Program-made: the position numbers and the translations under genes | The notes under the pieces: generated by a model | What the model saw: the letters and a program-made list of their open reading frames with translations, nothing else | Databases searched by the model: none | Told to the model about the DNA's origin: nothing | Shown: positions 15,907 through 28,746 of the stretch, in pieces | Layout of the letters: each line of letters opens with the position of its first letter | How positions within the stretch are numbered: position 1 is the first letter of the stretch | NCBI RefSeq assembly: GCF_000716675.1 | Contig: NZ_JNXT01000036.1 | Span: forward strand, 22,337-86,336 | From: Streptomyces alboflavus | GTDB taxonomy: Bacteria > Actinomycetota > Actinomycetes > Streptomycetales > Streptomycetaceae | Direction of reading: 5' to 3' | Length of the DNA stretch: 64,000 bases

Positions 15907-16578
15907 CTACTCCGGAGGTCCGCCCAGCCCCCACGCCTCCCACATCGCCGCCGCGAACGCCGCCGCCAGCTTCCGCTCGCCGTGTTCGTTGGGGTGTGTG
16001 CCGTCGTAGGTGTCGAGGTGGATGTCGTACTCGGAGGGGGGTGAGGCCAGGAGCAGGGCGGAGGCGGAGGTGTCCAGGTCGGCGACCGTCTTGGCGAGGA
16101 GTTCGTTGAAGCGGGCGACCTCGGTGGCGAAGTCGGGGTCGTCCTCGGCGCGGACGTTCGGTATGACCGGCAGGACGGCGAGGGCGACGCGCGGGTTGGC
16201 GCGGCGGGCCTCGGCGACGAAGCGGGCCACGTTCGCGGCGGTCTGCTCGGCGTTGGTGTAGAAGCCCAGGTCGATGAGGCCGAGGGAGACGAGGAGGACG
16301 TCCGCGCGGTCGGCCTTGACGGCGTCGGCGATCAGCGGGGTCAGATGCTGCCAGCCCTCGCCCCAGCCGGCCAAGTGGCGGCGGGGGAAGTCGGGTTCGG
16401 CGTACTCGTACGACGTGGGGGCCTCGGTCGCCTTGTCGTACAAGGTCTCCCGAGGGCCGACGATCTTGAAGGGGGCGCCGTGGGTGGCGCACAGGTGGCG
16501 CCACATCCAGTAGCGCCAGGTGTGTTCCCCGGCGCTACCGATGGTCATCGAGTCGCCGACGAACATGAACCTGAGCAT
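15907..16578 (-). CDS. SGNH/GDSL-type hydrolase
   Basis: A 223-residue hydrolase. Block I FVGDSMTIG contains the catalytic Ser (about residue 9). Block II is VSLGLIDLG, with the usual Gly. Block III/IV-like ANVARF is followed by the C-terminal DGTHPNEHG carrying the Asp-x-x-His catalytic pair. This is a cytoplasmic single-domain esterase/lipase-like form with no signal peptide. The ATG at 16578 matches the normal start of the fold; a longer frame upstream crosses the divergent promoter and is not coding. The natural ester substrate is unknown. Confidence 0.87.
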   Translation of the reverse strand: MLRFMFVGDSMTIGSAGEHTWRYWMWRHLCATHGAPFKIVGPRETLYDKATEAPTSYEYAEPDFPRRHLAGWGEGWQHLTPLIADAVKADRADVLLVSLGLIDLGFYTNAEQTAANVARFVAEARRANPRVALAVLPVIPNVRAEDDPDFATEVARFNELLAKTVADLDTSASALLLASPPSEYDIHLDTYDGTHPNEHGERKLAAAFAAAMWEAWGLGGPPE

Positions 16579-16690
16579 CCGCTCATCATCGCGGTACCGG
16601 GGGGTGTCCGGCCGCCCCGCCGCGTGTGAGGCTGAGCACGCCGCGCGACCCCGGGGCCGGGTGCGCCGCGCGGATGGCACGCTTGGGGCC

Positions 16691-17728
16691 ATGCGCACGC
16701 TTCCGCCTGTGGTCCCCGGTGCCGTCGCCACCGCCGCCGTCGCCGTGTCCACGGCGCTCGCCCTCACGGTCCTCACCGCCCCGGCGGCCCACGCCGACGA
16801 CGGCAAGGGGGGCAAAGGGAACGACGGGTTCAGCATCAAGGACCCCCGGATCACGGAGTCCAGCGGGCTCGTCGCGTCCCGCGCGCACCCCGGGGTGTAC
16901 TGGACGCACAACGACCAGGACAAGGGCGCGTTCCTGTACGCGGTGGACAGCGCCACGGGGAAGACCGTGGCCACGGTCACGATGACGGGGGTGGGCAAGC
17001 CGCGCGACATCGAGGCGATCTCGATGGGGCCCGACGGTGATCTGTACGTCGGCGACATCGGCGACAACCTCGGCGGCAAGTGGTCGTTCGTGTGGATCTA
17101 CAAGCTGCCCGAGCCCAAGCAGCTCAAGGACCAGTCGATCCGCGCGAAGCAGTACGTCGTGAAGTACTCCGACGGGCCGCGCGACGCCGAGTCGATGATG
17201 GTCCACCCGAAGACCGGCCGGGTCTACATCGTGGACAAGAAGGAGGACGGCGAGGGCAGTCTCTACCAGGGCCCGCCGCCCGCGCGGATGTCCACGTCCC
17301 GGACCAACGTCTTCCAGCGCGTGGCCGACGTCGACCTGTGGGCGACCGACGGAGCCTTCTCCCCCAACGGCAAGCAGCTCGCCCTGCGCGGCTACCTCGG
17401 CGGCGTCACCTACCGCTGGGAGGGCGACGGCAAGATCAAGCGCGAGGGCCGCCTGAGCGTGCCTCTCCAACGTCAGGGCGAGTCACTGACGTACAGCCCG
17501 GACGGCTCTCGCCTCATGTTCGGCACGGAGGGCCAGGAGAGCGACGTCGAGGCGAGGGACGTGGAGGGGGCGGGGGCGCCTTCGGGGTCGGCGGGCGGCG
17601 GCTCGGGGTCCGACAGTGACGACGGGGGTGCGTTCGGCGGCGGGTACAAGGGTGGTGCGCTCGCCATCGCCGCCGTCCTGGTGGCGGTGTTCGGGCTGAA
17701 GCGGCTGTTCGGGAAGAAGGGCGGCTAA
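16691..17728 (+). CDS. Secreted, membrane-anchored beta-propeller-like protein
   Basis: 345 residues. The signal peptide is MRTLPPVVPGAVATAAVAV... ending AHA near residue 35. The mature part has repeats reminiscent of WD40/SdiA-regulated-like propellers (SSGLVASRAHPGVYWTHND, DGDLYVGDIGDN, DGSRLMFGTEG). A Gly/Ser/Asp-rich linker is followed by one hydrophobic C-terminal segment (ALAIAAVLVAVFGLKRLF) ending KKGG, so the protein is probably anchored with a cytoplasmic tip. The ATG at 16691 is 112 bases from the divergent SGNH gene. Its TAA overlaps the convergent TetR stop by four bases. No catalytic motif seen. Confidence 0.8.
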   Translation: MRTLPPVVPGAVATAAVAVSTALALTVLTAPAAHADDGKGGKGNDGFSIKDPRITESSGLVASRAHPGVYWTHNDQDKGAFLYAVDSATGKTVATVTMTGVGKPRDIEAISMGPDGDLYVGDIGDNLGGKWSFVWIYKLPEPKQLKDQSIRAKQYVVKYSDGPRDAESMMVHPKTGRVYIVDKKEDGEGSLYQGPPPARMSTSRTNVFQRVADVDLWATDGAFSPNGKQLALRGYLGGVTYRWEGDGKIKREGRLSVPLQRQGESLTYSPDGSRLMFGTEGQESDVEARDVEGAGAPSGSAGGGSGSDSDDGGAFGGGYKGGALAIAAVLVAVFGLKRLFGKKGG

Positions 17729-18486
17729 CCCGCGGACTCCCGCTGCCGCCGTTCCACCAGGACCTCCAGGCCGTCCAGGATGCGTTGGAGGCCGAATTCG
17801 AAGTGGTCGAAGTCGGAGCCGAAGGCGTCTTCTGAGAGGGCTGCGATCAGGGGGAAGTCGCCGCTTTCCATGATGCGTTCGAGGACGGGGCGCTGGGCCT
17901 CCCAGAAGGCCTCGTCGGAGAGTTGTGAGTCGGCTGCGGCCTGGGCCGCGTGGACGTGGTTGCGGGCGACGCCGGAGACGTAGCCCTCGACCATGATCAG
18001 GACCGAGATCAGCTCGGGGTCGGTCAGGCCCATCGGCTTGATGTAGGTGAGGACCCGCTCCAGGCCGCCGACCGCGCTCGGGCCGAGCACGGGGCGCGCC
18101 TGGTTGACCTGGAGCAGCCAGGGGTGGCGTCGGTACTGCGCCAGCGTCGCGCGTCCGTACGCCGCGACGGCCGTGCGCCAGCCGCCGTGGAAGGCCTCCT
18201 CGTCGTCGCCGGGCGCCTGCACGTGGTTGAGCATCAGGTCGAGCAGCTCGGCCTTGCCGGGGACGTAGCGGTAGAGGGACATCGTGCCCGTGCCCAGCTC
18301 CGTGGAGAGGCGGCGCATGGAGACCGCGGCGATGCCCTCGGCGTCGGCGAGCCGCACCGCCGCGGTGACGATCCGCTCCAGCGTCAGGGCCGGTTTGGGT
18401 CCGCGCGTGGGGCGCTCGCCGCCGCCCCACATCAGTTCCAGGCTGCGTGTGATGTCGCCGCTGCCGCTGGTCTCCGTCGTCGCCAT
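17725..18486 (-). CDS. TetR family regulator of the adjacent ABC exporter
   Basis: 253 residues. The HTH region at about residues 33-90 (LTLERIVTAAVRLADAEGIAAVSMRRLSTELGTGTMSLYRYVPGKAELLDLML) is followed by a TetR_C_1-like ligand domain (YGRATLAQYRRHPWLLQV...), the type found in TetR/PqrA repressors of drug exporters. It is divergent from drrA/drrB-like genes. Two near-identical palindromes in the 91-base gap are probable operators, so it should repress both directions until a drug-like ligand binds. Confidence 0.92.
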   Translation of the reverse strand: MATTETSGSGDITRSLELMWGGGERPTRGPKPALTLERIVTAAVRLADAEGIAAVSMRRLSTELGTGTMSLYRYVPGKAELLDLMLNHVQAPGDDEEAFHGGWRTAVAAYGRATLAQYRRHPWLLQVNQARPVLGPSAVGGLERVLTYIKPMGLTDPELISVLIMVEGYVSGVARNHVHAAQAAADSQLSDEAFWEAQRPVLERIMESGDFPLIAALSEDAFGSDFDHFEFGLQRILDGLEVLVERRQRESAG

Positions 18487-18517
18487 GGATCTCACGATAA
18501 GCCCTTGGGCAGAAACT

Positions 18518-18553
18518 GAGTACGGTGTACTCTTAATTGGGTACGGTGTACTC
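18518..18553. promoter_or_regulatory. Tandem TetR operators (GAGTAC-N3-GTACTC)
   Basis: A perfect palindrome GAGTACGGTGTACTC at 18518-18532 and a second copy with one mismatch at 18539-18553, 21 bases apart (two helical turns). They lie between the divergent TetR and ABC transporter genes, as expected for paired dimer binding. Confidence 0.8.
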
Positions 18554-18577
18554 ACAAGGGTGGGAGTTGGAGGGGCA

Positions 18578-19648
18578 GTGAGCGACAGTGACTTCGGCGG
18601 GCAGGGCGACGCCGGCGAGTACGCGGTCCGGGCCCGCGGTCTGGAGAAGCGGTACGGCGACAAGTTGGCCCTGGACGGCTTCGACCTGACCGTGGCCCAC
18701 GGCACGGTGCACGGCCTGCTCGGTCCGAACGGCGCGGGCAAGACCACGGCGGTGCGCATCCTGTCCACGCTGATCCGGCTCGACGGCGGCAGCGCCACGG
18801 TCGGCGGCGCGGACGTCCGGCGCGACCCCCGTGTCGTACGCGGCCGCATCGGCCTGACCGGGCAGTACGCAGCGGTCGACGAGATCCTCAGCGGGCGGCA
18901 GAACCTGGAGATGTTCGGCCGCCTCTTCCACCTCGGCGGCAAGCGGGCCGCGCGCCGTGCCCAGGAACTCCTGGAGCAGTTCGGCCTGGAGGCCGCCGCC
19001 GACAAGGGCGCGGGGACGTACAGCGGCGGCATGCGGCGCCGCCTCGACCTCGCCGCCTCCATGATCCTCGCCCCGTCCGTCCTCTTCCTGGACGAGCCGA
19101 CGACCGGCCTCGACCCGCGCGGCCGCAGCGAGGTCTGGGACTCCGTACGATCACTGACGGAGGGGGGAACGAGCGTTCTGCTCACCACGCAGTACTTGGA
19201 GGAGGCCGACAAGCTCGCCTCCCGCATCACCGTCATCGACCAGGGCCGCGCCATCGCCGACGACACCCCCGACGGCCTCAAGGCCACCGTCGGCGGCAGC
19301 CATCTGGAAGTCGTCGTCGCCGAACCCGCCGACCTGCCCGCCGCCGTCAGGGCCGTCGCCCGCGTCGCGGACGGCGTGCCCGAGACCGTCGACGCGGAGC
19401 GCCGCGTGCAGGCCGCCGTCAGCGACCGGGTGGGCGCGCTCACCGACGTCGCGCGCACCCTCCAGGACGAGGGGATCGCGGTCGAGGACATCGGGCTGCG
19501 GCGACCGAGCCTCGACGACGTGTTCCTGCGGCTGACGGGGGGCCGGCCCGCGGGGGAGCCGGACGAGCAGGAGCAGAGGCAGCAAGGGCAGGGGCAGCAA
19601 GGGCAGGGGCAGGCGCAGGGGTTGGACCGGACGGGAGCCGCGGCATGA
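18578..19648 (+). CDS. DrrA-like ABC exporter ATP-binding protein
   Basis: A 356-residue nucleotide-binding subunit: Walker [10 protein letters not shown] (about residue 50), signature YSGGMRRR, Walker [13 protein letters not shown], and the switch region [11 protein letters not shown] with Gln in place of the usual His, as in the DrrA subgroup. The C-terminal extension ([15 protein letters not shown]... [11 protein letters not shown]) is typical of DrrA-type daunorubicin-resistance ATPases. A Gln/Gly repeat ([12 protein letters not shown]) ends the protein. The GTG at 18578 follows GGAGGGG. It overlaps the permease gene by ATGA. Role: ATP hydrolysis for export of a hydrophobic compound. Confidence 0.93.
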   Translation: MSDSDFGGQGDAGEYAVRARGLEKRYGDKLALDGFDLTVAHGTVHGLLGPNGAGKTTAVRILSTLIRLDGGSATVGGADVRRDPRVVRGRIGLTGQYAAVDEILSGRQNLEMFGRLFHLGGKRAARRAQELLEQFGLEAAADKGAGTYSGGMRRRLDLAASMILAPSVLFLDEPTTGLDPRGRSEVWDSVRSLTEGGTSVLLTTQYLEEADKLASRITVIDQGRAIADDTPDGLKATVGGSHLEVVVAEPADLPAAVRAVARVADGVPETVDAERRVQAAVSDRVGALTDVARTLQDEGIAVEDIGLRRPSLDDVFLRLTGGRPAGEPDEQEQRQQGQGQQGQGQAQGLDRTGAAA

Positions 19649-20520
19649 GTGACGTGATGACGACGACGATGAGCGGTGGGGGTTCCGGGGGCGGCCAGGC
19701 CGGCGGTCTCGCCGTCGGGGCCGAGCGCGGGCGGGCGTACTGGGCCGTCGCCGACACCCTCAACATCACCCGCCGCTATCTGACCCACTTCCAGCGCCAG
19801 CCCATCATGATCGCCTGGCAGCTCGGCTTCCCCATCATCAGCGTGCTCCTGTACGGCTTCGTCTTCGGCGAGGCCATGAAGGTGCCCGGCGGCGAGGGCG
19901 ACTACAAGCAGTTCCTGATGCCCGGCATGTTCGTGATGACCATGGCCTTCGGCTTCATGAACACCGCGATGGGCGTCGTCACGGACGCCTCCAAGGGCGT
20001 CATCGACCGCTTCCGCTCCATGCCCATGGCACCCTCCGCGGTGTCGGCCGGGCGCGGTCTCTCCGACCTCGTCGTGGCCTGCGCGGAGCTGACGATCCTC
20101 ACGCTCACGGCCCTCGCGATCGGCTGGCGGCCGGGCAACGGCGCCCTCAACGCGGTGGGCGCGTTCGCCCTGCTCCTCCTGCTGCGCTTCAGCCTGATCT
20201 GGGTCGGCGTCTGGCTCGGCCTGCTCGTGCCGAGCGCGGAGGCGGCCGGCGGTCTGTACGCGGTGGCGTTCCCGCTGACGATGGTCTCCAGCGTGTTCGT
20301 GGCGCCGTCCCTGATGCCGGACTGGCTGGGGCCCGTCGCCGCCTGGAACCCGGTGTCGTCCACCGGCACGGCGGCCCGCGAACTCTTCGGCAACCCCGGC
20401 GCGGGCGGGTCCAGTTGGATCGAGCAGAACGCGGTGCTCATGGCGGTGGTGTGGCCGCTGGTGCTGACGGCGGTGTTCCTGCCGATGGCTGTGCGGAGGT
20501 TCAAGCGGCTCAGCCGGTAG
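19645..20520 (+). CDS. DrrB-like ABC-2 type exporter permease
   Basis: A 291-residue membrane subunit with six predicted spans and the ABC-2 pattern ([70 protein letters not shown]). The C-terminal block [17 protein letters not shown] is characteristic of DrrB-type permeases. The N-terminus has a Gly/Ser-rich leader. Its ATG overlaps the TGA of the ATPase gene, so the two are translationally coupled. With its partner it forms an exporter under the divergent TetR; substrate unknown. Confidence 0.93.
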   Translation: MSDVMTTTMSGGGSGGGQAGGLAVGAERGRAYWAVADTLNITRRYLTHFQRQPIMIAWQLGFPIISVLLYGFVFGEAMKVPGGEGDYKQFLMPGMFVMTMAFGFMNTAMGVVTDASKGVIDRFRSMPMAPSAVSAGRGLSDLVVACAELTILTLTALAIGWRPGNGALNAVGAFALLLLLRFSLIWVGVWLGLLVPSAEAAGGLYAVAFPLTMVSSVFVAPSLMPDWLGPVAAWNPVSSTGTAARELFGNPGAGGSSWIEQNAVLMAVVWPLVLTAVFLPMAVRRFKRLSR

Positions 20521-20577
20521 GGGGCGCTGCGCTCGGCGTTCGGGGGGGGCGGGCGCTGAGGGTTCGGAGGTACGGGG

Positions 20578-20612
20578 ACGGCCCGGGTGCGCTTGGAGCG
20601 TGCCCGGGCCGT
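20578..20612. terminator. Convergent terminator hairpin
   Basis: Perfect 10-base arms ACGGCCCGGG (20578-20587) and CCCGGGCCGT (20603-20612), with a 15-base loop, between the convergent exporter permease and serC genes. It can end transcription from both sides. Confidence 0.75.
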
Positions 20613-20616
20613 TCTC

Positions 20617-20667
20617 GTGTGCGGTGTGTGGTGTGTGGTGTGTGGTGTGCGGCGCGTGGCGTGTGGT
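20617..20667. repeat. Heptanucleotide GTGTGTG-type tandem repeat
   Basis: About seven tandem 7-base units (GTGTGCG, GTGTGTG x3, then decayed copies) directly 3' of the serC stop. This simple repeat lies in the transcript tail; no coding frame supports it. Confidence 0.7.
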
Positions 20668-20668
20668 G

Positions 20669-24998
<4,330 letters not shown>

Positions 24999-25065
24999 GC
25001 TTTCCCCGGGGACGGCCGCGCCGTGATCTTCGTAAGCCGCGAAAGGGTTTCACATCCCTGACGTA

Positions 25066-25103
25066 GTCCATTACCTTGGACGGTGAAGTCCATGAGCGTG
25101 GAC
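25066..25103. promoter_or_regulatory. Tandem GTCCA-N6-TGGAC inverted repeats
   Basis: Two inverted repeats with identical arms and spacing: 25066-25081 and 25088-25103 (the latter extended to AGTCCA/TGGACT), offset by 22 bases, about two helical turns. They lie 45-82 bases before the EamA exporter start. The TTGGAC inside the first could serve as a -35 box. No regulator gene that would obviously bind them is adjacent. Confidence 0.7.
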
Positions 25104-25147
25104 TGTACGGCTGGTCGTCGCGGCGGCGACGGCGAGAAAGGCGTGGC

Positions 25148-26161
25148 GTGAACATCTCTCGTACGGACGGCACGGCGGCGCCCGAGGGCATGGCCGCCGC
25201 CGAGGCGCCGGTGACGGTCGGGCAGCCCGAGGTGGCGGGGGCGGCCGAGGGCGCGACCGGCAGCGGGGGCGCGTCCGGTGGCCCCGGCGGCCGCCGCGCC
25301 GCACTCGGACCCGTCGGCCTCGTCCTCGCGGGCTGTGTCTCCGTCCAGTTCGGCGGCGCCATCGCCGTCAGCCTGATGCCGCGCGCCGGAGCACTCGGCG
25401 TGGTCACCCTGCGCCTCTTCTTCGCCGCGCTCGTGCTGCTCGTCATCTGCCGCCCGCGCCTGCGCGGCCACTCGCGCGCGGACTGGGGCACCGTCCTCGC
25501 CTTCGGCGCGACGCTGGCCGCGATGAACGGCCTCTTCTACCAGGCCGTGGACCGCATCCCGCTGGGCCCGGCCGTCACCCTCGAAGTCCTCGGCCCGCTC
25601 GCCCTGTCCGTGATCGCCTCACGCCGCCTGGTGAACATGGTCTGGGCGGGGCTCGCCCTGTGCGGCGTCTTCCTGCTCGGCGGGGGCGGTGCCGGTGGCT
25701 TCGGGGCGCTGGACAAGGTCGGGGTGGCGTACGCGCTGGCGGCGGGTGCGATGTGGGCGACGTACATCGTCTTCAGCGCTCGCACGGGCCGCCGCTTCCC
25801 GGCGGCGGACGGCCTGGCCCTCGCCATGGCCGTCGCGGCGATCCTCGTCCTCCCCCTGGGCATCGTCGAGTCCGGCTCGAAGCTCACCGTCCCCAGCACC
25901 CTGGGCCTCGCCGCCGCCGTGGCCGTCATGTCCTCGGTCCTGCCCTACACCCTCGAACTCCTCGCCCTGCGCCGCCTGCCCGCGTCCACGTTCGCCGTGA
26001 TGATGAGCCTGGAACCGGCCATCGCCGCCGTCGCGGGCTTCTTGATCCTCAGCCAGTCCCTCACCCTCGTCGAATCCCTCGCGATCGGCCTGGTCATCGC
26101 GGCGAGCATGGGGGCGGTGCGAACGCAGGTCGGGCGAGGCAAGGCGAAGACGGCGCCCTGA
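25148..26161 (+). CDS. EamA/RhtA-type drug-metabolite exporter
   Basis: A 337-residue inner-membrane transporter with a hydrophilic Gly/Ala-rich N-terminal extension of about 55 residues, then ten predicted spans in two EamA halves (LVLAGCVSVQFGGAIAVSLM; LRLFFAALVLLVIC; MNGLFYQAVDRIPLGPAVTLEVLGPL; the second half starts YALAAGAMWATYIVF and includes LEPAIAAVAGFLILSQSL). The GPAVTLEVLGPL and SLEPAIA blocks resemble RhtA, the threonine/homoserine exporter, so amino acid efflux is plausible. The GTG at 25148 is chosen because upstream codons overlap the operator-like repeats. Confidence 0.88.
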   Translation: MNISRTDGTAAPEGMAAAEAPVTVGQPEVAGAAEGATGSGGASGGPGGRRAALGPVGLVLAGCVSVQFGGAIAVSLMPRAGALGVVTLRLFFAALVLLVICRPRLRGHSRADWGTVLAFGATLAAMNGLFYQAVDRIPLGPAVTLEVLGPLALSVIASRRLVNMVWAGLALCGVFLLGGGGAGGFGALDKVGVAYALAAGAMWATYIVFSARTGRRFPAADGLALAMAVAAILVLPLGIVESGSKLTVPSTLGLAAAVAVMSSVLPYTLELLALRRLPASTFAVMMSLEPAIAAVAGFLILSQSLTLVESLAIGLVIAASMGAVRTQVGRGKAKTAP

Positions 26162-26208
26162 GCCGGGACTTACCATCGAAGTGCAGCAGCCTGAGCTAAC
26201 GCACTGGG

Positions 26209-27426
26209 GTGACCGTGAGCAACTGGGCCGACTTGACGAACGGTAAGCGGATCAAGCACCTGCGGGGCTCGGATCTGACACAGCAGGGGCTCGCCGAGGC
26301 CGCAGGACTCTCCCTCGCGCTGATCCAGAAGGCCGAGCAGGACCGGGGCGAGCTGTCTGTCGGTTCGCTGCTGAAGCTTGCGCACGCCTTGAACACGGAC
26401 GTGTCCGTGATCCTGGGGCAGCAGGCCCCCCGCCGGGGCATGGACCAGGGCGACCGCGCCGCACTGCGACGGCTCTCCGACGCCGTGCACGAGAGCGCCC
26501 TCGGCGAATGGGAAGGCATCGAGGACCCGAGCACCGTCGAGGAACTGGGCGAGGCCCGCAATCGCGCGTGGGACGCCTATTGGGCGAGTGACACGGCGAA
26601 GGTGAGCAGTTACGCGTCGAAGGTCCTCATGGAAGGGCAGGTGCGGTACGCCAGTGCCACCGGCGACGAGCGTGAGCGGCTGGGATCCATCCTGGCCAGC
26701 ACGTACCGCGTGGCGGCGTCGTGCTCGAACGGATTCGCGCGGCGAGACCTGGCGCTGAGCGCGCTGACGTCGGCGAAGCACTTGGCGAAGGACGTCGATG
26801 ACCCCGTGATGACGGCGCTCCTTGAGTCGACGCTGTCATGGATCTACCTGCGCGGCGCCAAGCTGCCCCGTGCCGTGGCCGTGGCAGAGCGTGCGGCCCT
26901 GGCGATCGAGCCGTCGTTCAGCAGCGGGTCCCGCCCGCAACTGCTCGCGTACGGCCGCCTGATGATCTCAGCCGCCGTGGCGGCGTCGAGGCACGAGGAC
27001 GAGAGCGCGGCCGACGACTACATCTCGCAGGCGCACGCGGCGGCGGCGCGGCTCGGCCGGGAAGAGAAGCTGTACGGAACCAGCTTTGGCCCAACGGCCG
27101 CGAAGACCGAGGCCGTTGGGATCCACGTGGCACTGGGGAACTACGGCCGTGCGCTCAAACTCGCATGCCAGCCCGACATGAAGAAGCTGCCCGCGTCCAT
27201 GTCGAAGGTGGCCCGCAACCGCTACAAACTCGACGTCGCCCTCGCGCAGTGCGCCGCCGGACTCCACGACCAGGCCGGAGACACCCTCGTCGAGGTGGGC
27301 CTCGACGCCCCGGAGTGGGTCAGGCACCAGGCGTTGCCCGGCGTCATCGGAAAGCGCCTCGCGAAGGTGTCCACGGCCCGCGTACGGACCATCAGCGAAC
27401 TGATCGGCGTACCCCTGATCGCCTGA
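26209..27426 (+). CDS. XRE-family regulator with TPR-like C-terminal region
   Basis: 405 residues. HTH_3 at about residues 12-66 (RIKHLRGSDLTQQGLAEAAGLSLALIQKAEQDRGELSVGSLLKLAHALNTDVSVILG). The rest is an all-helical, TPR-like array (ALSALTSAKHLAKDVDDPVM, SWIYLRGAKLPRAVAVAERAAL, HVALGNYGRALKLA) as in Streptomyces regulators that bind peptides or partner proteins. The start is GTG at 26209, with an alternative GTG two codons later. It leads a cluster of three downstream genes (27521, 28024, 28485). Stress- or phage-linked control has been suggested for such families; nothing here proves it. Confidence 0.87.
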   Translation: MTVSNWADLTNGKRIKHLRGSDLTQQGLAEAAGLSLALIQKAEQDRGELSVGSLLKLAHALNTDVSVILGQQAPRRGMDQGDRAALRRLSDAVHESALGEWEGIEDPSTVEELGEARNRAWDAYWASDTAKVSSYASKVLMEGQVRYASATGDERERLGSILASTYRVAASCSNGFARRDLALSALTSAKHLAKDVDDPVMTALLESTLSWIYLRGAKLPRAVAVAERAALAIEPSFSSGSRPQLLAYGRLMISAAVAASRHEDESAADDYISQAHAAAARLGREEKLYGTSFGPTAAKTEAVGIHVALGNYGRALKLACQPDMKKLPASMSKVARNRYKLDVALAQCAAGLHDQAGDTLVEVGLDAPEWVRHQALPGVIGKRLAKVSTARVRTISELIGVPLIA

Positions 27427-27520
27427 GCCCTACGGAGCGTACGAGTGGGCGCCCGGCAACCTCGCGCGGTCGTACGCCACATCACTTCACTCCGCGTGAT
27501 CGCCCGGGCACGCTTTCCGC

Positions 27521-28027
27521 ATGGTCGGCATCGAGAGCGGACAGCAGAGGCAGGGGCGGACGGGGACCCACCGCACCGAGGGAGAGCTGAGGCGGCGTGC
27601 GGGACTCGCCGACGCCGCGGCGGGCGTCGCGCCCGGGGCGGCCGACGTGCCGGCTCGGGCCGCGAGGATAGAGCGCTTCCGCTGCGTGATCTACCTGTGC
27701 GGTGCCGCGCACACGGACATGACGGCGCCCCGCGCGGAGTGCACCGAGTACGCCGAGGCGTTCGGGTGGGAGATCACGGACGTCATCGAGGAGCACGCGG
27801 GGCTGCTGCCGCCGCACGGGCGCCCCGGACTCGGGCGGGCCGTCGCATGCGTCAACTCCCGCACGGCGGGAGCGGTGCTCACGGCGTGGCGCTCGATGAT
27901 CTCGCCGGTCGCGCAGGAATTCGACGAGGTGGCACGCGAGATCGAGCGGGCAGGGGGCTTCCTGCACGTCAAGGAACCGGCGCGCGGTGGGCCGGGCGGC
28001 GTGACGACGGGCAGGGATGCTTCGTGA
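27521..28027 (+). CDS. Resolvase-N-domain-like protein without obvious catalytic serine
   Basis: 168 residues from the ATG at 27521. The first 50 residues are low-complexity and the true start may be further in. The core RFRCVIYLCGAAHTDMTAPRAECTEYAEAFGWEI... LGRAVACVNSRTAGAVLTAWRSMISP... EIERAGGFLHV follows the layout of a serine-recombinase N-terminal domain (strand, 'C..YAEAFGW', a later 'AGAVLTAWRSMIS' strand). The catalytic YxRVSxxxQ motif is replaced by YLCGAAHTD, so it cannot act as a recombinase by the known chemistry. Its TGA overlaps the next start (GTGA), implying coupling. Function unknown; seen in Streptomyces only, to my memory. Confidence 0.6.
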   Translation: MVGIESGQQRQGRTGTHRTEGELRRRAGLADAAAGVAPGAADVPARAARIERFRCVIYLCGAAHTDMTAPRAECTEYAEAFGWEITDVIEEHAGLLPPHGRPGLGRAVACVNSRTAGAVLTAWRSMISPVAQEFDEVAREIERAGGFLHVKEPARGGPGGVTTGRDAS

Positions 28028-28488
28028 ACGTCCACGAGAACAGAGCACTCTCCGACTGGCTGGCGCACGCCCACCCCGTCCCGGGCCAAGCGCACGCGGA
28101 GTGGTCGCACCACGGCATCGCGCTGCTCCCGCTCGGCCGCCGCTTCGACGCGGTGCGCGTCCCCGCCGAGCGCATCCACGCCGCCGTGGGCAGCGACGAA
28201 CCGCGGACGGTGGCCGCCTCCCTGGCCGACTGGCTGCACGGTCCCGTGATCCGTGACACCCGCAGCGGCAGCTGACCGTACTACGTCCTGGTCGCCCCGA
28301 CCGCCGACTGGGACGGCGCCGAGGAACGCCTCACCACCGGCGTCCACCTCGGCGTTCCGCGCCCCGGCTCCCTCTCGATGCTCGCGGCCTGGGTGGTCCC
28401 GCCCCAGCACCCCGGCAGCCTCTGCGACCCGGCGCACCTGCGGGCCCTGCTCGCGACCGCCGACGCCCTGAGGCCGGTCGAACCATGA
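28024..28488 (+). pseudogene. PrimPol-like protein gene interrupted by an in-frame TGA
   Basis: From GTG 28024 the frame reads VNVHENRALSDWL... GIALLPLGRRFDAVRVPAER... HGPVIRDTRSGS, then TGA at 28273-28275. It continues in the same frame as PYYVLVAPTADWDGAEERL... LRPVEP to a TGA at 28486-28488. The 6541-6975 protein aligns through this point without a gap (RETAGARNMYFVL against RDTRSGS*PYYVL), so the stop replaces one family residue. Both halves keep typical codon use. Either a recent nonsense mutation or a readthrough site. The true family end overlaps the next gene by four bases (ATGA), which supports the longer frame as the original gene. Confidence 0.7.
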
Positions 28489-28679
28489 GGCCGCCCCGCT
28501 TCACCCCGCCCCCACCCGACGATGAGTCGTCCCGCCTCTATGCCGCGTACATGCAGCACCTTCGCCAGTGCCCGCAGGATCACGTCACGACCCAGTGCGC
28601 CGAGGGGACTCGTTTGCGGAGGGCATGGCGCGAGGCGCAAGCCGCCTCCTTGCGGGCCATGCAGACGCGCATCACGTGA
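28485..28679 (+). CDS. Small conserved-type protein (64 aa), unknown
   Basis: A 64-residue hydrophilic protein whose ATG at 28485 overlaps the end of the (interrupted) PrimPol-like frame. Features: Pro-rich start, then YAAYMQHLRQCPQDH and QCAEGTRLRRAWREAQ, a pattern (YxxHLxxC ... C..G..L..AWR.A) seen at the end of comparable Streptomyces clusters. The two Cys and His could bind a metal, but this is speculative. If translation stops at the TGA at 28273, this gene would lose coupling and may be poorly expressed. Confidence 0.6.
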   Translation: MRPPRFTPPPPDDESSRLYAAYMQHLRQCPQDHVTTQCAEGTRLRRAWREAQAASLRAMQTRIT

Positions 28680-28746
28680 AGCACCGTTCTGAGAGACCGG
28701 AATACTACGACCGCCCGGTGCCGGGCTCCCCGCACCACCACTTGTA

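Noticed and set aside
28273..28302. TGA followed by a small GGTCG-CCC-CGACC hairpin as a selenocysteine site
   Set aside because: The stem is only five base pairs, lacks features of known bacterial SECIS elements, and the family has no Cys at this position.
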